A stretch of DNA of 64,000 nt. Source: Oxytricha trifallax (lineage: Eukaryota; Ciliophora; Spirotrichea; Sporadotrichida; Oxytrichidae). This document shows, piece by piece, positions 46,915 to 57,730 of this stretch. The notes under the pieces are model-generated. The model searched no databases. It saw nothing but the letters and a program-made list of their open reading frames with translations, and had not been told where the DNA came from. The first letter of the stretch is position 1, and the number at the start of each line of letters is the position of its first letter. The position numbers were made by a program, and so were the translations under genes. The stretch lies in the NCBI GenBank assembly GCA_000711775.1, contig ARYC01019479.1:25918-89917 (forward strand), read 5' to 3'.

Positions 46915-48180
46915 ACTATTAAGAGTTTTAAGTTTTTTCTTTTAGTTGAGGATTAGGATTGAATATATTTTAATGATATTGAAGTTAAGGCAAATCAATG
47001 TTAAAAGGATGATCTAAAGAATAATGCAGCCTTCATTGTTTGTTAAGTTTGAGATTGATTTAGATTGTTAGATCTTTATTTTATTTTAAATAACTTTACA
47101 TTTGAAGTATATTGTTTAAAATTAAATCAAGTGTGAGAATTATAATATATTATTTTCCATTGATATTCCACTTTAGTTAAAAAAAATATGACATTATTCT
47201 ATGTGAATTTTTTGAAATTAATAATTATCTTTATCTTAAAAGAAAACAGAAACTAATTAGATTTTTATTAATTAAAATTGAGTGGAGTGGTTTCCACTTA
47301 GTATAGCAATTTAAGACAATGTAATGCAATTATTCTATTTGTTTTATCTTATTAAAATATACTTACAATATGCTTTTAGAAAATGAGTTTTACATGATTT
47401 TTAATAACTGAGGATAATAAAATTTGAGAAAACTAAGAACTGAGAGCAGTCTTCATAGAGTTTATATGCTTAGACAGTAGAGATACAGCAAATACTTAAA
47501 CGTACTTAAAATATAACATTAGAAAAAAGCATCATAAATAAGTGCATATACTCGCTCCGCTAAACAAGAATTATTTTGGAAATTATAAATAAATATAATT
47601 ATAGCATAGTAATAATTCAGGCCAGTTAGTATTTTATGTGCAAAAAATGTAAAAGTGCTCTATTTTGTGTTATTACTAATATTTGTATTTAAACTTTCAA
47701 TTATATGCCTGTTTTTTTCTAATTTTTATTTTTACAATTTCCCAATCTTTTTTATTTTATCAATATCTTATTTGATATTATTGATAATTACTTTCTGATT
47801 TTTTAATGGAATATGACTGGATTTTTGTTTCGTCATGATCATTATACTTTATAAGTCAGTGTAATTCATAAAAAGTGAGCTTTTCTAAGTGTCTAGACTT
47901 TTATTTGATTTTTTTATAGACTTGTTAGCTTTGTGAATATCAATTAAATAAAGTTTTAATTTCTTTAAATTATATATATTTTATACCAAGGTTAGTCAAA
48001 AAATGACATGTTACAATAGAATAAATAAGAATATTTATTAAAAGAGTCTAATTTCTTATTTATAAAAATTGATCAATTTTCATTAGGTTTAGCTTAAACT
48101 AATTGAAAATAACAAATGATTTTAGTTTTCTAACAATAGCAGTTAGTTCCAATAGAATAAAATTGGAGTTTGTTTGAAAA
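46915..48180. other. AT-rich intergenic DNA
   Basis: I see no supported gene or repeat here. Confidence 0.35.
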
Positions 48181-48184
48181 TATC

Positions 48185-48550
48185 AAATCTACATTGTGAG
48201 ATATCAAAGTGCCTTCAGTTTCACAATTAATTCTTAGTTATAAATTAAAAAAATTTTGCATCTTATAAAAATGCTACTTTTTCATAACTATCCTCATCAC
48301 CTAAGTTCAATAGTTTAACATCAGAAAGGCCAATGCTAGGAGCAATCATTGGCAGATTTGATTCCAAATATGCAGATTTAAGTCTACAAAACTTTAATTG
48401 AAAATACAAAATCAGTTTTAAATAAATTCACCAATTCTCACTTAAAGATAGGGATTCCCTTGTCTGTTCAAGTGATAAAAGTTTACTACTTCCATTATTA
48501 TAGTCATCCGATAAGTTTTTATCCCTTTTTCATGAAAATTTTAAATTTAC
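48185..48550 (-). CDS. Coding segment, possible short intron, unknown product
   Basis: Minus strand: NLSDDYNNGSSKLLSLEQT and RESLSLSENW, then an in-frame TGA that sits inside a GTGAAT...TTAAAG stretch of about 40 bp which could be an intron, then KSAYLESNLPMIAPSIGLS and VKLLNLGDEDSYEKVAF. The downstream part is strongly protein-like. Not recognised. Confidence 0.45.
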
Positions 48551-48554
48551 GAGA

Positions 48555-49751
48555 AATTATTTAATTCACTGAAATTTATATCATGAATTGATTGCTCCGT
48601 TCTTAAAGTCAACAGTCAAATAAGCATAAAAATATTAAGTTTAATATCTTTTGTTATCTTATTTTAAATATAGACAATAAAATATGGTAACTTTAATTTA
48701 AATTTTTTAATAAATATTTTTACCTGGAAGAACAGACAATTCTTCTCACCATTACTCTATTCCTTGTTCTCATCTTCTTTTCTTTATTCTTGCAATTATC
48801 TTCAATATCATATTGGTTTGTCGTCTTTGTCATGGCATAATTGTTTTTTCCTAGGCTTTGGTATATTAAACCATTATATAAGCGAAATGATAGATAATAT
48901 AATGTTTATTATTTAAAAAATAAATTTATTTACACGAGTCATTATGAAAATAATGCTCCCGTTCTCACTTTAAATTGTAACTTTGTAGGATAATATTATA
49001 AATTAATGATACTAGGACATTAGCCAAGTATTATATTCTTTTCATTGATTAAATTACTTAACAATTATCACAAATTAAAAATTGACATATTTCTTTTACA
49101 GACTTCTTAGATCTTAAAACATCCCTGAGAGAAAGAGCATTTATTTCATTAATTTCTCGGATTAATTGGTGAATTTATGGGATTATAAATTATAAATTAC
49201 AATTTTAGCATAGTTTTGCTTTATTTCTTATAAAAGCGAGATTTATTTTTTATTCAAAATTTTTTATAGGAAAATTAAAAATAGCAAACCAATTATTTCT
49301 AGAAGTTGATATTTTTATTTTTCTTCTAATCAATTCTTACCAAATAATATTTATACTTCGAACTTCCTTTGTTTATCTTATAATAATTAAATTAAAAAAT
49401 TTACTTAGGAGAAAGAAAAATTTGTTTTAAAATTTTATAATTGACTTTGCTTTTAAAAATCATAAGAACTATATGATATCATAAATTTACTTTTTATTTT
49501 ATCAATAGATAGAAATTAATTCTATTCTTGGTATATTTTCTTAAAGTAAGTTTTTATGAGAAATAGCACATAAATAACGTTTGTTTTATTTAATTAGTAT
49601 TTAAATGTTGTCAATAAATATATTTTTTTTAATTTATAGTTATAGTTTTAGTTATTTTTTTTATTGAAATATAAATATTAATAGATATGGTAATATAATA
49701 TTATCTAAATATAATTAATTTAAACAAATTATTAATTTAGATATTTAATTA
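48555..49751. other. AT-rich intergenic DNA
   Basis: I see no supported gene here. Confidence 0.35.
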
Positions 49752-50164
49752 TTGCAGGAATAAATTAGATTTGGGAAAATAATATGAAATTAAATTATAA
49801 AAATATCAAAATCTTGGCAGTTAACTTTCTAGAAACCTAGACAATATGATACTTGTTCGAAAGAGAATTTAAAATTAGCTGGACTTTACTATTGGCGGTA
49901 CCCCTCTATCGAAATCCTGAAGGGAGATAGCTTGACTTTGATTTTTGTATCAAAATCAACTAAACAAATCAACAAAAATCAAAGTCGAGTTATCTCCCTT
50001 CAGGATTTCGATAGAGGGGTACCGCCAATAGTAAAGTCCAGCTAATTTTAAATTTTCTTTCGAACAAGTACCATATTGTCTAGGTTTCCAGAAAGTTAAC
50101 TGCCAAGATTTTGATATTTTTATTATTTATAAATTATTTTCCGAAATGAAATGTATTCCTACAA
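49752..50164. mobile_element. MITE family M1, copy D: palindromic variant (413 bp)
   Basis: Termini TTGCAGGAATAAATTAGATT and AAATGAAATGTATTCCTACAA with TA on both sides place it in the M1 family, and the length is the same as copies A-C. The interior, however, is a near-perfect inverted repeat of about 150 bp per arm (AGCTGGACTTTACTATTGGC in both arms) around a short centre. Both halves correspond to the same side of the ordinary M1 element. Confidence 0.92.
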
Positions 50165-50605
50165 TAGTTAATTGCTTTCAGTTGAGTTTTTAATAAATGA
50201 CTTCTAATAAAAAATCTTCATTATATTCAATGAATTACAAATTAAAAATGAGATTGCTGTTGTTATTGCTATAATAATGGCTCAAAAGAAGATAACTCAC
50301 AAATTTTAAACAATAAAGGTAAGCTTGAAACCAAAATATCTCACTTTTCCAAAGATTCTTAAATTATTTAAATTCCGAAAGTTATGTTAATAATGAGGAA
50401 ATATAATTGAGTCAATTAAGTTGTTAAATTAGTATAAATTTAAAATTATTAATTTATTTTTACTTATATATTTGATAGCTTTTCATTAAACTAACTATGA
50501 GCAATGTATATAGACTTTCCATCTATAATCTTAAAACCAAATAATTAAAATACCTATTTGATTAATTTTATTAAACCTAACCCTAATTAAATTATATATT
50601 AAATT
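50165..50605. other. AT-rich intergenic DNA
   Basis: No supported feature. Confidence 0.35.
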
Positions 50606-50609
50606 AGCA

Positions 50610-50760
50610 TTAATGGGAGAAATGATGCCTGAGGCTATCAAATCAGCTATAATAACATTAAGCATCAGAAAATCCCAGTGTCAGTGCAGCAATCGCTTCT
50701 CTTTTGAATGGAACCAGGTCAGTCAGCCACAGTTTAAGAATGAGTAAAATTTGTTGAGAA
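50610..50760 (+). CDS. Short coding segment, unknown product
   Basis: Plus strand from an ATG at about 50,612: MGEMMPEAIKSAIITLSIR, then KSQCQCSNRFSFEWNQVSQ and PQFKNEQ. GC is higher than in the flanks. It fades into AT-rich DNA near 50,780. An isolated exon or MDS. Confidence 0.42.
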
Positions 50761-50827
50761 ATTCGAATTATAAATTAAAATACATAATTTACTTGCACTA
50801 TTTTAATATTAATTTATTTAGACATAT

Positions 50828-50880
50828 TAAAAACTACTCTATCTCAAAATTATGGCCATTTCGAGATAGAGTAGTTTTTA
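50828..50880. repeat. Perfect 18-bp-arm hairpin
   Basis: TAAAAACTACTCTATCTC and its exact reverse complement GAGATAGAGTAGTTTTTA, separated by 17 bases. Confidence 0.88.
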
Positions 50881-50909
50881 ATATAATTAAATAAATTAAT
50901 ATTTAAAAA

Positions 50910-51130
50910 AATTTCCCAGAAGCGGTGGGGCCGATAAGCGTTTTTCTCCACCTTCTGTGATCTAGTTGGATCTCACGAACTCTGTCCCCAGGTACAAACT
51001 GGAATGAAATCTTGATTTTGGAAGAAGACTAGGTAATAGCGAGGATGATTTTTTTCGGAGTTTTCTACTTAATGACTGCCACGTCACGGAATTTTCCACG
51101 TCAACTCACTCAATTACGTCTACGTCACGA
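50910..51130 (-). CDS. Coding segment, unknown product
   Basis: Minus-strand frame: VAVIKQKTPKKIILAITQS, KIKISFQFVPGDRVREIQ, LDHRRWRKTLIGPTASGK. The final GPTASGK looks like a P-loop, but it is the last residue group before AT-rich DNA and no other motif supports it, so I do not assign an ATPase. GC-rich island, opposite in strand to the segment at 50,610. Confidence 0.45.
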
Positions 51131-51354
51131 CTAAGACTAATGGTTTGATTTTAGTATTAAACAGTGATATGTTAAATTTATTTGATTTTAATCATTAAAC
51201 ACACACACAACATTAAAATATTGTAGATAAATTGTGTATTCTAATTTATAATCCGAATTTCTCAACAATTTTTCCTCAATAAAAGAGTGAAGTAGCATGT
51301 AAATACATATCATTAATTATTACACCATTAAAAACATCAAAATTGTTAAATTAT

Positions 51355-51650
51355 CAAAGACCGCTCTGGAGAGGTAATTGACTTAATTTTAAAAGTATTT
51401 TCTGCATTATGAATTAGATTCGATGAAGTAGCATCCAATTTGGGTGTTAGATTTATTGCAAGCGCTGAAAGAATAGTAGTGATAGGAAACTTTACATTAA
51501 TTGATACCTAAGAACTAACAAAATTAAGCATTATTAGCATTTGAACGTGTTCCCTTTGATGCAAAGATATTATAGAGAAGTTCTGAAAAATGCCAGAGTG
51601 GATAGAAACACCATTAATATTCCTTAAAATCACAAACTTTAGAATAATAT
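51355..51650 (+). CDS. Coding segment, unknown product
   Basis: Plus strand: RSGEVIDLILKVFSAL, an in-frame TGA, then in the same frame IRFDEVASNLGVRFIASAE, RIVVIGNFTLIDTQELTKL and, after a frame change, LAFERVPFDAKIL. It ends where the diverged satellite remnant begins. Not recognised. Confidence 0.45.
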
Positions 51651-51654
51651 TATA

Positions 51655-52118
51655 GAAAATATTTTAGCTTGTATCTTTTTGCGTTTTGAACACAAATCAT
51701 TCTGATTCGATATTCGTGTTCAGCGTGGTCTGAATGACTAGATTTAATTATTTCGTGAGAATTTGGAAAATATAAATTTCAAGTTGGGTTTTGCCAAGGA
51801 AAGTTCGGCTCCTGGTCCAAATATTAAAAATCGAAAAATGAACAAAATGACCCCCTATAACTTTTGAAACTGACTATATATTAGGGTTACTGTGTCACAC
51901 TCTTTTAAAAGAGCCCAAAATAAGTGGATTTGTATAATTCCTTATCACGTCATAAATTTACTTGACACTCCACTATTGCCTTGAAAATCCTAAAAATCTA
52001 TGTATAACATACTCACTCATCATTTCCTAAATTAAAACTTCCAATGTCTGTATCTTTTGCGTTTTGAAAATAAACTATTTTTCATTTAATTTTTGTGACC
52101 AGCGTGGTCTAAATGACA
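51655..52118 (+). repeat. Diverged remnant of the 381-bp satellite (about 1.25 units)
   Basis: Satellite landmarks appear in order: TTTTTGCGTTTTGAA, TTCGTGTTCAGCGTGGTCTG, AAAATGAACAAAATGACCCC, TAACTTTTGAAACTGACTAT and GTGTCACACTCTTTTAAAAG. A second TATCTTTTGCGTTTTGAA follows about 367 bp after the first. It is much more diverged than the array at 61.5-64 kb. It marks the left side of the candidate element. Confidence 0.9.
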
Positions 52119-52373
52119 CGATAAATGTAAATAAACTATTTTTACTTCCAAAAAGCAATCATTAATTGAATTGTCGAAGACTCAATTAAATTAATTCCTA
52201 CTTTTTTATAAATACAATAAATAATAATTTAAAACATATGAATCACAAATAGCATAAAAAAGAAGACAATTGCTAAATATTCCATTCTTTTTCTTAAGCT
52301 TTTTCAATTAAATTTATAGAATTTTAGTAAATTAAATTATTATCGTACTCCATTTTTTTATAAAGCCAAATTT

Positions 52374-54491
52374 TCAATTAAATTTTTAAAATTATAAAAA
52401 ATAAAATAATTTCAACCTACATACTTTTTCTTAAGTCATATCTTAAATTTATAATTAGTTCTATCTTTTTTTATAAATATAGAATTACTCTCTGTCCTTA
52501 TTTTAATTTTACTACGTTAGGCATGTTACTTTTTTATTATTTATTTAAATTCTGTAATTTTCTTTTTCTCTACTTTTTCCCCTGTTATTAAAAGCAATAT
52601 TTAAAAGTTTATAATCTAAAAATTAATTTCTCTATTTATTTTTGTGTATTTATTGATAAATTTTCTGATAATTTGTTAAAAATTTAATTCTTATTAATTC
52701 CTAAATAACTTAGAAATGTTTATTCCAATAAAATATCTTAATTTACTAACAAACCTTTAAAGTTTTAAGTAAAGGCTTTTCATTTATACTATTGTATATT
52801 AATAACTGCACTTTTAATATGTTGTTTGGTACCCTTAATTCTTTAAAAGAACTCCATTTCTCAATATTAAGCATTCTATTTAAGTAATCCTCTAATGATT
52901 ATGCGTAGTTGTTAAATATGAATTATTTAAACTTTTATTTATTGAAACGAATTTAATTTACTATCATTTATCTCAGTAAGTAGTATTAATTTTATGGATA
53001 ATTTAATACAATTAAAACACTTCTAAAGAAACAATGTCCATCTCTTTAAACTTTACGAATTGCCATCATTGATGAATAATTTTTTTCTTAAGATTTATAA
53101 AAATTGAAGTAAGATTTGTAATTGCATAAATGTAATAATTATTTCACTGATAAAATGTTCAACTAACTGCTCCTTTAAATGAATAAGTTATGGAATGGTG
53201 CTAAAATCTAATGTAAGATTGTTAAGAAATTTTGTTCATGTTCCAAAAACAACTTGTTTCTTCTGACATAAGATGCAAGTTCAAGAATGTCTTTACTTTT
53301 CTTTTACAACTCAAGGAACTTAGATCGAAGTAAAGCCTCAGCTGAAATGACAATTATAGAAAATATGTCCTGTCCCCTCATCACCATTAAAAATTTCGGG
53401 CAAATCTTAGGGATGCTAGTAAATGGTGGCTTGCATTTCGGCACAAAACATCTTTAGAAATAAATGACGAATACCTGTAATAATTGAGAAATGTTTAATG
53501 TAAGTCACCTTAGGGTACTCTAACTGTCCTTGGGGTGATGAATCTGTGAACGATTCCTTATTGATGAAGCTCTTCGATCGCATCGATTAACCCAAAGATA
53601 AATTGAACCTTTGAGTATTTGCTTTTAGTATTTTTTAGCGATTAATCATAGTCTCTCTGCTTTAAATGAAGACCGTTTTCCCCCCCCCAATAAATTGCTT
53701 AATACTTGTCTTAAAGTTTGCGCTTATTTTAATTAGATAAGTGGGTCATTATTTTGAATTCATTCCAAAGATTTTGAACAATACTATAGTCTTTTTTAAG
53801 ATTTTTAAAAGCAATAACTTTCGTGGGGCCTTGAATTAAATGAAATTGATCAAGGTTTGATCTGACTATGTTCTATTTAAAAGATAAATTTTAAATCTAA
53901 TTAACCTCATATTTTATGTATGGGTGCAATTGATTTATTTTTTCATGAATGAATAAGTTTGAACTAGATAGATTTATGTCAACGGGCTTTGAAATTTGTG
54001 TGTTAATAATCATCACGCTACTTTCCTCAGATATCAAATTTTACCCTCCAATTATTGACTTGTTATTCGAGATTTGAATTGAGTTTAATTACGAAGTTTC
54101 ATCTTCGCTTTTTGACTTACAAAGAAAGCTAAGTTGTTCAGATGCTCTTGCTATTTGTATGAAAATCTAAAAGGAAATTAATCAAAAAATCTTACAATTT
54201 TGAATAGCCCATACTCAATAAAATTTTAGAGTCATAAGTACAAGGTGAATAAGCAGCTTATTTTTCGGACTTAAATATTTATGTATGTGATTTGTCGTCG
54301 CAAATGCGGCATCAGTACTTGCAGCCTATTTTAAGTTGCATAAATTTACCACTATCTCTTTTGTGAACTTGAATGTGTCTTCTGAGTTCAGATTGAGTAT
54401 ATCTATTTGCATAAATTGCACTATTAGAGAGTCTTGGGTATTTTAAGTTTACTTTTGGCTTGACTGGACCTCCTCGCTTACCTTTTGACAT
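52374..54491 (-). CDS. Zinc-finger / pseudokinase / OTU cysteine protease fusion, with some frame breaks
   Basis: Start MSKGKRGGPVKPKVNLK at 54,491, followed by a C2H2-like SELRRHIQVHKR and a CRICDDKSH cluster (a TGA sits beside it). After a poorly read stretch, IEELHQQGIVHRFITPR matches a kinase catalytic loop (HRD is HRF, so catalysis is probably lost). The kinase helix-F motif follows as GQDIFSIIVISAEALL. From about 53,470 to TGA 52,374 one frame is open for roughly 365 codons and reads into DGHCFFRSVLIVLNYP, then YLNRMLNIEKWSSFKELR and YWNKHFQVI. These are the Cys box, central YxxxM..W..EL block and His box of an OTU deubiquitinase-type protease, with Cys and His about 102 residues apart, as usual for the family. 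The TBE 57-kDa protein has the finger and kinase parts but no OTU domain. Confidence 0.75.
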
Positions 54492-54881
54492 AAAAAATTA
54501 TGTATTAGTCATTTCCCTTCTTAGCTTAATTTTGAGCAGACATTTCATTAATTTATGCCTTAGTAATTGGGGTTTGTTAGATATTTATGTCTTAAGAAAT
54601 TACACTTGAGTTGCCAAAATCAGAGTTTTAGGATAAGGATGAGGAATCTCTTCGCATATTTAATAACTATAATTTAATGATTGACTAATTAATATACTAA
54701 AGCTAGCATAAACTAAAATTATGGTTTAAATTAATCTATTATTCTTTGAAAAATGTTGCATAAATAAATTCATGTCGCTGTAACAAGACTAATTATGTAT
54801 GTGAAAAAAAATACATTTATGTATTAGTAGTTAATTACGAGTTTTAATTAAAGATATTTCTTCATATATTATGTCAAATAT

Positions 54882-54930
54882 CAGCGCAGTCCACGCTGAA
54901 ATAAAATCAGCGTAGACTGCATTGAATTTG
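54882..54930. repeat. Imperfect hairpin (about 18-bp arms)
   Basis: CAGCGCAGTCCACGCTGA and TCAGCGTAGACTGCATTG pair with three mismatches around a 7-base AT loop. GC-rich against its flanks, which makes it stand out. Just upstream of the kinase-OTU start. Confidence 0.7.
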
Positions 54931-55164
54931 TTCATGCTTTTAGACTTGAAATTTTGTAAACACATAAATATAATTTATAAGAAGATTTCTTAATACATAT
55001 ATAATGTCCTTAAAGACTTAAAGTATGTTTGGGTGCAATTGATTAAGGAATTCATAAATTATTTAAGCCAATTAAATTTATTAATTTACAACCCTATTAA
55101 ATTCAAACCAATTAGATTTGAATTAATTTTATTAAGGCTTATAAATTTTGATGCTAAGACATAA

Positions 55165-55425
55165 TTATTATATAGAGACATGAATTACAATCTCGAGAAC
55201 AATTAGAAAAATCTCAAGAACATAAATTTCAGAACGGGAAGTCTCAATACTAAGTTGGATTTAGTCAGTATTTTTTGAATTTGAAGAGTAAGATAAAATA
55301 ATCAAAAATTAGATTTTCATCATCTACTGGGGAAACCAGATCTTTTCTTAGCATGAAAAGTTTCAGCTTCATGCATTAAATAAGCTGCAAACTAATCTTA
55401 ATTACAATTTTTTCATGATAAAAAT
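55165..55425 (+). CDS. Short coding segment, unknown product
   Basis: Plus strand: RHELQSREQLEKSQEHKFQ, NGKSQYQVGFSQYFLNLKS and FSSSTGETRSFLSMKSFSF, TGA-free for about 85 codons with UAR=Gln. Gln/Ser/Lys-rich. No start assigned. Unknown. Confidence 0.4.
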
Positions 55426-55835
55426 ACTTGAATGTTCTCTCTTCTCTCCCAATATATTAACTTAAAGTTATCAAAATGAAACTGAATGATTGCTGAGTTC
55501 CAGGTTGAGTTAGTTATTGTTGCCCTATGATTTACTCTCAGGATCCCGATAATGAATGAAAAAATTGTTTGTTGTTTATCAGATACATTATAAGCATTAA
55601 AAACTTCACAATTCTAAGATACGAAATGCGAAATGCAATAATATAGAATGATTATCAGATGGTCTGTGAATAAAGTAGTCTACCTTACACTCTAAAGTAT
55701 AGATATAGATCTTCGTCAAAATAACGCAGTTAGTATTTTCGCCCTAAAAATTATTGTGGCTAGTGTACTTTGTTTAGATTCCTTACTAAGCAGCAGCTAT
55801 ACTAATCAGCTCAATATGGGTTAATTAAAGTACTT

Positions 55836-56305
55836 GTGATTTTAGAAACTACTGGAGGGATCGGCAGGACCGGAGGTATTGCAGGTATCGGAGGTATAGG
55901 AGGTATTGCAGGTATCGGCAGGTATAGGAGGTATTGCAGGTATCGGAGGTATTGCAGGTATCGGAGGTATCGCGGGTATCGGAGGTATCAGCAGGATCGG
56001 AGGTATCGCGGGTATCGGAGGTATCAGCAGGATCGGAGGTATCGCGGGTATCAGAGGTATCGGAGGTATTGCAGGTATCGGAGGGATCACAATAAAAAAG
56101 AAAATGACCTCAAGGACTATGATAAAGATGTAGTTTCAAATGATGAAGAGAAGTAAAATAAATGCTTAGGACTGTGAACTCATGAAGATAATTTAAGTTT
56201 AACTCACTCATTTTAGAAGCATTTTAGAAAGGATTATCTTCCCAAATCTCTGACAAGATTCCTGGAAACTTGGAGCTATATAATTGCAAATTTCTGAAAT
56301 AAATG
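55836..56305 (+). CDS. Gly-rich tandem-repeat protein with an acidic tail
   Basis: A 9/18-bp tandem repeat at 55,850-56,090 (unit GGAGGTATYGCAGGTATC, with CGCGGGTATC and AGCAGGATC variants) is open in more than one frame. One plus frame reads GGIAGIGGIAGIGGI; another reads RYRRYCRYRRYCR and continues into DHNKKENDLKDYDKDVVSN, DEEKQNKCLGL, a TGA, and LTHSFQKHFRKDYLPKSLT and RFLETWSYIIANF. Only the second frame joins good downstream coding, so the natural protein may be the Arg/Tyr one. The repeat length is not always a multiple of three, so the frame inside the repeat is unsure. It lies just upstream of the transposase on the same strand. Confidence 0.4.
55850..56090. repeat. Minisatellite, 9/18-bp GGAGGTATYGCAGGTATC units
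   Basis: About 25 copies of a 9-bp half-unit (GGAGGTATY / GCAGGTATC) with interspersed AGCAGGATC variants. The longer repeat GGTATCAGCAGGATCGGAGG recurs at 55,983 and 56,019, indicating a higher-order unit of 36 bp. The GC content is far above that of the flanks. Confidence 0.95.
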
Positions 56306-56470
56306 ATCTTAAAGTCCTTTAGAAAATAAGAAATTAAAGAATAATAAAGATGCTAAAAGTGTTCGCGCCTGAATTGCCTAAGATAATCATTAGAGAAAGT
56401 CTAATAGATTTTAAAATTCAATAATTTCAAAAAAGATCATCATCCAGAACAAACCAAAAAAAACCTCAAA

Positions 56471-57487
56471 ATGATGAAACAATAAAGAACTTTCTAAAGT
56501 GTACAAGACTAAATAATTTTTCTCAGGTTCAAATGCCTAGCTCCAGATAAGGAATCAGCTATCTATCTTAGTTACTCTTTAATAAGTGATCTTACAAACA
56601 TTCCAAGATCAATTGTGAAAAATATTTGCTTAATCAAAAGTTAGCAAGAAAATGCCAAGAGTCCACTATCTAAACCTTGCAAACTTTCGGTGATAACATT
56701 GAATACCTAACGAGTTAGAGCACTTTGGAGCATTAGGCAGGGATGAGATTGGGAGAAAGATGTGTAATGTTCCATTGAAATTTTCCTGAGCTTAAGATTT
56801 CTCAATCTAAACTTTCTAAGGTATACAAGGACAATGGAATTAAGAGGAAATTTATCAGAGTCTGCAAGTACATGAGTCCAGTTTAGACCCTGAAAACCTA
56901 AGGGCTATTCTAACAGATGAAATTAGAACTAATCAATGCTATACAGGAGGGAAGAAAGATTGTGTTAATTGACGAGGTGATGTTTACATACTCCACTAAT
57001 CTCAAGCAAGAGTTCAGAAATCGGGCCAAAATATTATTGTGAAAGACAAATTACAATTCACTAAGAGCATTGAGTGGTTGCAGGAGTATCTCCTGACAGA
57101 GGTTTGGAACTATACTACAATCATGATAGGTCAGTGGACGTTGAGAATTTTTATGATTTCATCATAGAATTGCATGAACAAAATATGAAAAATAGGCTTG
57201 CTGTGGTTCTTGATAATCTAATAGTGCATCACAGTAAAAAGATCAAAGCTTTGACTGAGGAGCTAGGCATTATTCTCATTTTTACTCCTCCATACTCGCC
57301 TCAATATAACCCTATTGAAAATTACTTTTCGGTGCTTAAAAACTAGTTTAAGAGGATGAAAATGAAGATTGTTGGATAGGATGAGAAGTTTGATGCAAAA
57401 AGAGTTTTGAGATAAGCATTCTTTAGCGTGGATGATGGTGTTATAAGAGAAATATGCATGAAGAAAATGAAGAAGTATGATTTATGA
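56471..57487 (+). CDS. IS630/Tc1-type DDE transposase of the candidate element
   Basis: A start MMKQQRTFQSVQDQ at 56,471 leads to DLTNIPRSIVKNICLI (possible helix-turn-helix). After a frame change the sequence reads ELKISQSKLSKVYKDNGIK and the first catalytic Asp in KIVLIDEVMFTYS. A second change leads to VVLDNLIVHHSKK (second Asp) and PPYSPQYNPIENYFSVLK (Glu). The second Asp and Glu are separated by 34 residues, so it is a DD34E enzyme. It ends KKMKKYDL, TGA at 57,485. About 338 codons, close to TBE (351). Sequence identity to TBE transposases is low outside the motifs. All catalytic residues remain. It is convergent with the 22-kDa-like gene. Confidence 0.85.
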
Positions 57488-57730
57488 TGTTAAGTTAAAT
57501 TATGATAATTTAAGCTCAAATGTTAAATCTCATTGCGTTGTTGTTCATGGTGCCAGCGTCAGATTAGGACTCAAGCATTGTGGTGTTCATCTCAAGGAGG
57601 CGAGATCCATCACTTGGTTTGATCCCCTTGCTAGCTGAGGCATGCTCAATCCCCCTGAATCGCTTAAAGGTCAAAACTTTGGGGGGCGATTGCTTAGGCT
57701 TTCAGGCCTTCATTAGTTTGGTAGAAGCTT

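Noticed and set aside
50910..50935. GPTASGK P-loop at the end of the 50.9-51.1 kb segment
   Set aside because: It lies at the end of the coding stretch with no Walker B or other ATPase motif; recorded only as a feature of that segment.
55842..56090. Minus-strand Pro/Ile-rich ORF in the minisatellite
   Set aside because: A shadow of the repeat; it does not join any downstream coding sequence.
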